Positions 56,001 through 64,000 of a DNA stretch of 64,000 nt are shown one piece after another. The notes under the pieces are model-generated. The model did not search any database, was not told the origin of the DNA, and saw only the letters and a program-made list of their open reading frames with translations. How positions within the stretch are numbered: the stretch's first letter is position 1; each line of letters begins with the position of its first letter. Where the stretch lies: NCBI GenBank assembly GCA_036346395.1, contig CM070602.1:15199098-15263097 (forward strand), in the 5' to 3' direction. Source of the DNA: Hsuehochloa calcarea. Taxonomy: Eukaryota; Streptophyta; Magnoliopsida; Poales; Poaceae. The position numbers were made by a program, and so were the translations under genes.

Positions 56001-57304
56001 CCAGCCACATGGTTTCTTCCTCCGTTATCCTGTGTGGATCACCGCCGTGCTTCTATTGTCTGGTCCGATTCATGCACGGGGCCGAGGTCCTTCCAATTAA
56101 TTAAAGATGGACACAGTCACACAGATTCCTATTTCTACCTTCATTTTATCGCCATGTAACGGGCCGCGGCCGTTTTTCTTCTTCTTTCTGCTTCAAAAGT
56201 CAGTCTCTTGCCATGGTCAGGGTGTCAACTAGGAGTGCAGTCGAGTAAATTTGGATTATATTCGGATAGTAGTTTTGGATATCCGGCTTTTTTTTTTGTT
56301 CAGATCCGATTAGTTCAGAATCGGATTCGACCAGAAGATATCTGATGATTTCGGAGCTATCTGGGGAATAAAACGGAACTATCCGAAATGGTATCTGATT
56401 AATTAAATTGTGGTGTATCTCTCTTTTATATGAGTTTTTAACTACGCATAATAAGTTTTTTTTAATGTAATAGATTTTATTTCTCCTTATCTTTCTTTTC
56501 AAAAGAAAAACTTACAAGGTGGTCTGATATTTTTTATGCCCTATTGCCTGTGCCCTCGACACTTCGACAGCATGCCTAGTAGTATGAGCCATCCTTTTTC
56601 ATCAGAGCCGAGAGCCGTCCGTATTATTCGTTCACTGCGCTGCAGATGGTCCTTCTCTAGTTCTTTTTCTTTTTCTTTCTTGAGAGAGATGTTCCTTTTG
56701 CTAGTTGTGGCAATGAGGAAGCACCCTATTTTTTTTTCGGTGATTCTAATCAAACAAAAAAAATCGAACAGCTGTGTGCATATACAAGAATCTCGTAAAG
56801 ATTAAAAAAACATTTAGTTTTTATATTTACTCAAGCTCAAGTTCCAGCCTTTTTTCCACTGTTTTCGTGTTACCCACAAGAAAAATTTGCACAAATCCCA
56901 TATGCAAGCCCACCTGAGCAATGCATCCATCCATCTTTTTTTTTGGAGAGCATACAAGACCACTCGATCAGGAAGAAATTGTCATAAGAAGGTGCATTTC
57001 TCATTTACGTAATTACAAACACAGCCCATAATTGACTTGGAAATACACCATTTTGACTCCCCTCTATACCCTTTTCAGTTAACATGATGGATCTCAAACA
57101 ATGAAAATTAGCAGCAATGGTAGCACACCGGCAGTATGCAAGCAACAATATAACATAAGAACATGTAACTTGTTGCAATCCTCTCTTTTCTTTTTTTTTT
57201 TCACCTTACGTGTGATAACTAATTTGATTAATTAATTAAAGTACGTATGCGTCATCTGAAAATGAACGTAGGATCTGTGCATGCATGCGAGCGACAGTCG
57301 CAGA
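53090..57304. other. Intergenic region downstream of the AAP gene
   Basis: No convincing gene. It includes an alternating GCGCGCGCACACACAC tract near 53996, a GGGC microsatellite at 55909-55934 and several GC-rich patches (55000-56000) with overlapping frames on both strands. 56230-56410 has repeated GGATATCCGG/TCGGAT-like words. Confidence 0.5.
55909..55934 (+). repeat. (GGGC)n microsatellite
   Basis: About six consecutive GGGC units, CG-rich and G4-prone on the plus strand. Confidence 0.85.
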
Positions 57305-58910
57305 TCAGTTGGTTGTGGCGAACGGTTTATAGACCTTGAGATCGGATATTACTCCGGCGACGGAGCCGGCGGCGGAGGCAATGGTGATGATGAGGCAGGC
57401 GAGGCTGAGCAGCTGCAGGCACACCCACCGCGTGCTCCACTTGGGTATCCTCTTCTGCACGATGTACATCTCCACCGGGAAGTAGACGGTGAGCGGCCAG
57501 AACCCGAGCGCGCCGAGGAACCCGACGACGTCGTTGAAGAAGGGTAGCAGCATCGACATCACCGTCGTCACCACCACGAACGCTGTCCGCCACGTGAGCC
57601 GGAAGAGGTTCAGCTTGTAGCAACGGCCGCCGCCGGAGGAGGAGAGCGGGACCTCGATGTCCCTGGTGATGTACCGCGACTTGGGCCACCTCTGCTGCGC
57701 CCACTTCTCCACGAAGGCGAACAGCGGCTGGCAGTACACCTGGTAGGCGCCGACGAGGTGGATGACGATGGCGGCGTTGGCGATGTCGAGGAGCCAGAAG
57801 GGCTCGTAGAAGCCGAAGCCGGTGAGGAGGTTCCCCTTGGCGTTGTCGCCGAAGGCGGCGTAGCCCATGCAGCCGCAGAGCATGTAAAAGACCGTGGTGA
57901 CGGCGACGCTGAGGACGGTGGCGCGGCGCATGACCTTGGCCTCGGACGGCGGCGGCGCCCTGATGGTGTCCTGTATCTCGATGAGGATGAGGGAGTAGGA
58001 GTAGGCGAAGGCGATGTCCCCGAACGCCTGCAGGCTACGCCACACCTTGTCCATGGGCGTCACAGCACCGATGCTGATGCCGGTGAGGCTGCCCTTGACG
58101 CCCCTGTTGGCGACTACCTGGACGACGCCGAGGCCGAGGCCAATGGTGGAGTAGGTGAAGGACATGACGGCGGCGAGGATGGACAGCCACGAGATCTGAT
58201 CGAAGTCGGGGATCTGCGAGAAGAAGATCTCCGCAACGCCGAAGATGATCATGTACGGCGTGCTCGAGATGTTGCACGGGTTGCCGTGCCCTTCTCGTGG
58301 AAGCAGTTAGCCCTCTTGATCGCCCTGTACAATCAACGAGAGACATGCGTCACTAACCAAGAATTTAACAGAACGCAGCGCACGCGTTGCGCACGGTTTT
58401 GTCGGGCTGGCTACTCACAGCATGCTAATGGAGGCGGCAATGGTGTAGCCGATGGCGACGCCGACGATGTTGGCGTACTGCAGGAAGCCGCAGATCTGGA
58501 CCTTGATGCCACCTGTTCGAGGAAATGACAGAGAGAAGCAGAGTTGGTTAATTAGCTCCAGGAGCGTAATTACGAGTAACGACAAGGCGAGAATGCGCGA
58601 AGAGTTTGCATGCGCATGCACGCACGTACTTAGGTTGGCGTTGACGGCGTCCATGTAGGTGTAGTTGCGCTTGCCGGTGGTCTGGTCGCCGGAGCGGTAG
58701 CAGTCGCCGAGCAGCGCGGAGGTGTAGTAGGTGACGAAGGAGAAGAGCAGCATGACGGTCGGGCCGGCCACCCAGCCGAGCTGCGCGATAGCCCACCCCA
58801 GCGACAGCACCCCGGACCCGATCACCGCCGTGATGATGTGCGCACTCGCCGTCCACATCGTCCCTGCAGCGCCAAAGAATTTAACGATCAACTTTACAAC
58901 AACAACAAAT

Positions 58911-58943
<33 letters not shown>

Positions 58944-59092
58944 GGCAGCTCTAGCTCGTTACCGGTACGCTTGAGGCGGCCGTCGTCGTCGTAGCACTTG
59001 GAGCCCGCCGTGTGTCCGAGCTCCACGGATGACACCCCCATGGCCGCCGCCGCCGGGCAGTACTGCTGCTTGGCCACACCGTTCTCCCCCAT
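57305..59092 (-). CDS. Amino acid permease (AAP family), four exons, one-base deletion in exon 4
   Basis: Exons on the minus strand: 59092-58963, 58863-58630, 58512-58419, 58324-57305, all GT-AG with consistent phases. AAPs are proton-coupled amino acid importers of the AAAP superfamily in the plasma membrane. Motifs: VELGHTAGSKCYDDDGRLKR (cytosolic N-terminus), TMWTASAHIITAVIGSGVLS and LGWAIAQLGWVAGP (TM1), TGKRNYTYMDAVNANL, GFLQYANIVGVAIGYTIAAS, IKRANCFHEKG, PDFDQISWLSILAAVMSFTY, YSLILIEIQDTI, FYMLCGCMGYAAFGDNAKGN and HLVGAYQVYCQPLFAFVEKW. The ATG at 59092 (MGENGV) fits AAP N-termini. Coding bases total 1478; one more is needed for the expected 492 residues. The missing base lies at about 58286-58292, where GGCACGGC stands for GGCCACGGC (HEKGHGNPC). 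As written the frame stops soon after. Downstream sequence is otherwise fully open. Confidence 0.95.
58911..58943. repeat. (AC)n(AT)n microsatellite in AAP intron 1
   Basis: About 8 AC and 8 AT dinucleotides in tandem inside the 99-bp first intron; likely polymorphic in length. Confidence 0.9.
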
Positions 59093-59224
59093 CTCTGCAC
59101 CAGCCACAACACTCGAGCAGTGAGACTACAGCTAGAGCACAGCACACAGCTCGATATCGCACAAGCAGTAGAAGTAGGTGTTGTTCTAGCTGCAGTACAT
59201 AGCACCGTGACTACTTATGCAGCA

Positions 59225-59232
59225 ATATATAG
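59225..59232 (-). promoter_or_regulatory. Candidate TATA box of the AAP gene
   Basis: The minus strand reads CTATATATTG about 135 bases before the ATG. An AG before the start (GGTGCAG|AGATG) leaves open a 5'UTR intron, in which case the true promoter is further away. Confidence 0.4.
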
Positions 59233-61462
59233 CTATCGACGAGGGAGCTAGCTAACCAGTAAGGTGGTGAGTGATCGAGACACGGAATTAGCCGGGAGAG
59301 CGCGAAGACTTGGCGTGGAATTCAAAGGCGCACGGTCAACGACGAGCTGCTGCTCCACTAGCTGCAGTAGTGAGGAAGACGTCTACCTGGAAGGTGGGTG
59401 GTGAGCGTTTGGGTCAAGGTTTTGTTAACCGGTTTCAAACTTTTAGGGGGTCATTGGACCGGTTTGGTCCGAAAATCGAAAAAAATTGACTAATTTGGGC
59501 CAAAATTTTCATATTGAAATTTGAAGTTTTCAAATTTTAAATTAAAAAAGATTAAATTAAAGCAAATTCAATTTTTTTGAGCTAATTTTGGCCGTCCGAT
59601 AATTCTAATTTTCGATTGATTATCGGCCAGTAATCAAAACTATTGTTTGGGTTTGGGGGACGGAATTGAAGTGAAGGGAAATACTATGCCCACGGGTGTG
59701 TTGGCATTTGTTCTTGGCTATCTTTAAGACGAAATCGATGTTAAAGGGATAATAATGCATGTCCTGTGCCGTGTCCTAGCTAAGTAGCTATGCACGCCTC
59801 TCATGTGTGAAGAATATGTCATGTCTCGCACACTTGGTCATATCGCATATGTACAACTACGGATGGTTGATCGATCGGTAGCATCTTAATTTGTCGTTTA
59901 TTGACACGGTTTTGCTATTCATAAGCCTGAGTTCATTTATTTTTGTGACCCTTGGATGTGTAAGCTAGAACACTGGTGTGTTTTCTTGTCTGATTGCAAC
60001 TGCCGAGCTTGCCGAGCTTGATCGATTGCAATTCCTTAAAAATGACCTACTCTACTATATATATTATTATACTTTAGTAAAAAAAAAGTTTTACAGTGCA
60101 ATGATCCAGCACAAACTCCACGTGTACTTGTATTTGCTGTTTTACAAACCAATTTCCAATACTGAAAACCAAAGTTTTCTCAGAAAAGTGGACCACGCGA
60201 GACTTCAATGGAGTAAAACAAAACGTGGTTAAATATATTGTTGGACGGACCCAGGTCGTCTACAGGCACATTCAACTTGCATCTCAATCTCTACGTACGT
60301 TGCCACTAAGCTAGTATACTGGCATGCATTTGGACTCACAAGATCATCACAGAGGGGTACAATACAATGCCCACTTGATCATTAACGCAAGCTAAGGCCA
60401 TCAAAACCTTGCAAGAAGACGCATCACACCGAAAATAGGATAAGAACGAAACAGTGTACTACTAGCACATGCCATGCCAATATGCCATGCAAATCTAGCT
60501 AGCTTTTGATGCATGTATTGCATATTTACCTTTGCCAAAAAAAAAAGCCTCCTCTTCTTGACCCTCTCCCCGCTCCTCTACTTGCAAGAGCTTGAAGAAG
60601 AGAGAAGTTTAAGGCTACAACGTATGTATGATAGATGGGGTTACACTTGGTGTGGTGTGTCATGTTTGCACACCGGCTGGGTTCTTATAGGGGTGCTAGC
60701 TCAAGGGGTGTGTACATGCATGATGCACTCATGTATGATACTACTAGAGACTATCTACCCGTAAGTTGTCTGAAAATTTGTTATTTTGTTTCCACTTTTA
60801 GATTTTCATCTAACAACACGAAAAAATGTTATAAAAAATACAAATAAAAATTCTAAACTAGATAAAAGTAAATCAAGGTCAACCCTACAAATACAAAAAT
60901 AAATAAAACTAAAAGTTACAGTAGAGTTGTGTTAAAATTACACATCATTTGATACTACAATTTTAGGCTCAGTACTATGCAACTGTAGATGACTGATGGA
61001 TAAGATAATTTCATACAACTAAAAATTAGCAAATCCGATAATATTATCAATTAAGGGAAGAGATCCTGGGGTGTTTGTACCCCACGGGTTCTCAACCATC
61101 CTTTTGTTTCCATGGGGAATATATTCGGTGTTCCTCCCGGCCATGAGATTAAATAAGTTGAGCGCCCACTAGCTAGGGATCATATCACGATTTTGTTCCG
61201 GCTGGATCATTCCCCTTGTATCGCAGGAAAGGGCAAGACTTTGTGGTATTGGTTTTGCACATTTTAGCTACGTCAAAATGTGTCTCCCAAGGGCAAGTAA
61301 AGAGCTATACGTGAGAATTGCTGGAATGGTGAAATTAAGCCCAGTGTATTTTGGCCAAGATGACCTCGAGCTGATCGAGCCCAAGCAAGACAAGCAAGCT
61401 TCGATAATACATGTATATTCCCTTTTTATTTTCTATCTCTCCTTTTTTTTTAAAGGAAAAAA
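59233..61462. other. Upstream region of the AAP gene, no other gene seen
   Basis: Low-complexity AT-rich parts (59480-59600, 60040-60110, 60780-60960) and no recognisable coding or terminal repeats. A GGTTAACCGG-like motif with GACCGGTTTGGTCCG at 59430-59475 resembles the ends of miniature elements, but no partner was found. Confidence 0.4.
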
Positions 61463-62197
61463 CACTACTACAGAGAGGATCATCACAGACGACTCCAAAC
61501 CATTATCATGGACGGTTTTCGAACCGTCTGAATTTATGTGTCTGTGATAACAGACGGTTTATGAGCCGTCTGTGATAAGTCATAACACAGACGGTTTTTT
61601 ATTGAAACTATCTATTGAGACCTATTATCGCAGATTGTTTCCGCTAACAACCGTCTGTGATATGTCGGATATCACAGACGGTGTTTTTTACTAACCGTCT
61701 GTGATTGGAGACATATCATAAACAGTTAGTAAAAATAATTGTCTGTGATATCCAACATATCACAGACGGTTGTTGGTGAAAACCATCTTTGATAGTAGGC
61801 CTTCACAGACGACTTCGATCCAAAAAACCGTCTATGATAGTTCGTTATACCTAACTAAATTTTTCTGATTTTCGGCTTGCTTCATGAATTGAATCATAGA
61901 TGAATCAATTGTTGACAACTCAATGTGATCATTTACAACTCAAAATCAATTACAAAAGAATATGTTCAAGTATTGTCGCTAGAGTTACAATTGAATTACA
62001 ACTACTCAAAGTGAATTACAATTGAATCAATTGTTTCAAAGTCGTTCAACGGTGTTGACGGAGTGAAACTCTCCGCTGGCGTTAGTGATCTCTGCCTTGA
62101 TGAAGCTGCAGAGCATCCCTCAAACCTACGAGATTTCAGTCATAATGAATGCATCTAAACCAAGTATCATGCCCTGTGGCTAGTAGGAGTAAAGTAG
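61463..62197 (-). mobile_element. CACTA left-end fragment, cut by an LTR
   Basis: It starts CACTACTACAGAGAGGATC, followed to about 61850 by CACAGACGGTT arrays. It then follows 32540-32790 closely (for example TTGTCGCTAGAGTTACAATT, GTGAAACTCTCC and TAGGAGTAAAGTAGT). At AAAGTAG it is interrupted by TGTCGG. It is therefore a copy of the same CACTA subfamily as 31903, lacking its coding region. Confidence 0.8.
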
Positions 62198-64000
62198 TGT
62201 CGGACTTGGATTTTCTAATCTCAAATCCTCTGTGAAATTACTGTGCTATTCCTTATATCAGTAGATAGCACTCGCAGGCACATTACTGAATCAATTCATA
62301 CAAGGCGTAAACTAAGACATTCAATATATTACAACTTTCAGAGTAACACAGACCACGTTGGGTCAAGTTTTACAAAAGGGCTGGGCAGGCCGAATCGATT
62401 ACATTACATAAAAGTACGTAGCTACATCGGAAGAAAAAGGGGGGTAGAGCTTATCTCTCCACGGGCAAGCGAATAGGGTGACCTATGTTCGACGGATATT
62501 ACCCAAGGGGTTGGGCAGTATCCGCTGTACGCAAGTACCAAACGAGTCCACTTAGACTGAAGCGAGATCTAGACTATAGACTAGACTACGCTTCATCATT
62601 TCCTTGTCCGTCGATTTCTGGGGCTTCATAGTTTGCGTAGTCCCCTTGATCCACATCATCTGGAGGGTTTGGGGGAAGAGCGAGAATGAGCACAACTTCC
62701 GTGCTCGCGAGCCAACACACAAGATGCAATAGTATACATGCATGGCTTAACAAGGAATGGCTCGGGTTCTTTTATTAGCTAAAGCAACATTATCAATTAT
62801 CATAGTTACAAATTCCCATGACCTAGCATTTTAAACAAAATGCATTTTATTAAAGAGAGTAAGTGCAATATTAAATAACAGTAGAGGTTCCCTCCATCGG
62901 AACTCTACACATGCATCATTTTATTGGAGCTACCTCCGCTCCTCCATACCATTGAGCTCGGCGGCTCAGGAAAAATTCAACCTCAGGCTAGATGAGCTGA
63001 CCTGGTTGTCAAATCAACCTTAGGCTAGATGAGCCGACCTGGTTGTCATTCCCACCCACAAAGGTTTTTTTGAAATAGAACTAACGCAAGTTAAGATCCC
63101 ATGTCCGCCTTTGACCGTAGGCACGTCCAAGGTAGTCAGAGTCGAGATCCTAAGTTGGATCGATTTGTCTCTGTAGGATTGAATCGTAGTATCAAATCGT
63201 AGAATTAATCGACGATACTACTAATTGTAAAATACACATATTTAACATATATACTATAAGTTTGTATGATTCTTATATGGTTTACCATTTATAACCGAAA
63301 AAGGGACAAAGCACTTTTTATCGTACAACAGATAAGCATAATGGTACTGACACGATGGATGAGATAGTTCTGAACTATAGGAGAACAGGCAATAACCATG
63401 ACTAGTTTACTACAATTATATGAGAAATGTTCACAACTTTTGTAAATCAATATCTAATTGAAACACTTACATATTCCTTAAAAGCAGCTAGACATACTCC
63501 AGGAATAAAAATAGCTTATCATTATCAAGCTCAAGATTGCTCATGTCATAATATAGATATTTGTACTAGTATTACCACACTGATATAATATTTTGCATGC
63601 TCCTTGTTTATTTATAGTTTCATTCTCAGAAATTGATATCAATAAATTTTTCTCTAGAACAAAATATCAGCAAACCCTGGCCTCTAAAAAAATAAAAAAT
63701 AAAAAAATTGCAATTTTTTTGCCCAAACGACTCTACCGCGATTTTACACGATTCTACGTGATTCTACTCTTTGGATCGTGACTCTACCACATTCTACCTG
63801 GTTCCGATTCACTGTACGAATTGGATCGACAAGCTATCGTGGATTCGTAGAATCGTAAGACTCTAAGAGTAGGATCACGATTCTAACTACCTTGGGCACG
63901 TCTATTTAAACAGTTTAGACTCTGCAGAGATTGTACACTGTACCCACAAGAGATAATCATACTCGTTACCACACATGATTCTTTAATCATGTAGTTGAGC
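62198..64000. mobile_element. LTR-like unit of the 14-kb family, running off the window
   Basis: Begins TGTCGGACTTGG at the break in the CACTA fragment. Its last 100 bases (CTATTTAAACAGTTTAGACT, CTGCAGAGATTGTACA) match 14735-14800 and 49378-49430. Around 62970-63050 it has two copies of a GGCTAGATGAGC-GACCTGGTTGTC unit. No ORF of note. Confidence 0.55.
63127..63894. mobile_element. TIR element of 768 bp, TSD-like GGCACGT
   Basis: Ends CCAAGGTAGTCAGAGTCGAG and (complement of the right end) CAAGGTAGTTAGAATCGTGA form an imperfect inverted repeat of about 25 bp. GGCACGT flanks both sides (63120-63126, 63895-63901). Subterminal GATTCTACGATTC words repeat. No coding capacity. Excising it with one GGCACGT restores the LTR-like host. 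A hAT- or Mutator-type non-autonomous element is likely; the superfamily is not fixed. Confidence 0.75.

Noticed and set aside
55005..56160. Candidate small genes near the GGGC microsatellite.
   Set aside because: CpG-rich sequence gives several overlapping frames, but no splice structure, domain or plausible start context was convincing.
57281..58528. Long open frames antisense to the AAP gene (up to 256 codons).
   Set aside because: They mirror the GC3-rich AAP coding sequence, are rich in Gly/Asp/Glu from complement codons, and show no domain.

Overview
The window is plant nuclear DNA from a grass, most likely an Oryza (rice) genome. The reasons are GC-rich first exons, short GT-AG introns, two grass-type transporter genes, and heavy nesting of LTR retrotransposons and CACTA transposons. 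The genus is an inference; no species marker was seen. Only two recognisable host genes are present. One is a nine-exon NIPA-type (DUF803) magnesium transporter on the plus strand (25270-28636). The other is a four-exon amino acid permease of the AAP family on the minus strand (57305-59092). Each is complete in domain content and exon structure, but each carries one single-base deletion in a conserved coding segment. They are therefore either young pseudogenes or, more likely, places where this sequence has indel errors.

Layout. 1-4.5 kb: a decayed Ty1/copia element (minus strand) split by a repeat-rich insert. 4.5-18.5 kb: a plus-strand, gag-only non-autonomous LTR element. It is interrupted by a complete 7.8-kb gag-only retrotransposon (4680-12509, TSD GAGCC) and by a ~3.1-kb solo LTR (14048-17139). 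18.9-24.2 kb: a second copia relic (minus strand). It holds a ~1.87-kb solo LTR, which in turn holds a 693-bp TRIM element (19767-20459, TSD CCGAC). 25.3-28.6 kb: the NIPA gene. 30.0-31.8 kb: a hAT-like TIR element. 31.9-38.5 kb: CACTA remnants with a Ptta/DUF8039 region, a Ulp1-type peptidase relic and a truncated TNP2. 40.5-53 kb: a four-level nest. An LTR-like repeat holds a CACTA (41483-49357) carrying a class III peroxidase fragment. That CACTA holds a solo LTR (42593-49103), which holds a second CACTA (43268-47799) carrying an exon of an isoprenylcysteine methylesterase-like gene. 57.3-59.1 kb: the AAP gene. 61.5-64 kb: another CACTA left end, cut by an LTR that itself holds a TIR element with GGCACGT on both sides.

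Most of the sequence is thus a record of insertions into insertions, with relative ages readable from which element interrupts which. The two host genes are not functionally linked by anything visible. The most interesting content is the pair of gene-fragment-carrying CACTA elements nested within one another, the CACTA-associated Ulp1-like peptidase relic, the mutually consistent one-base deletions in the host genes, and the transition-type decay of target site duplications.
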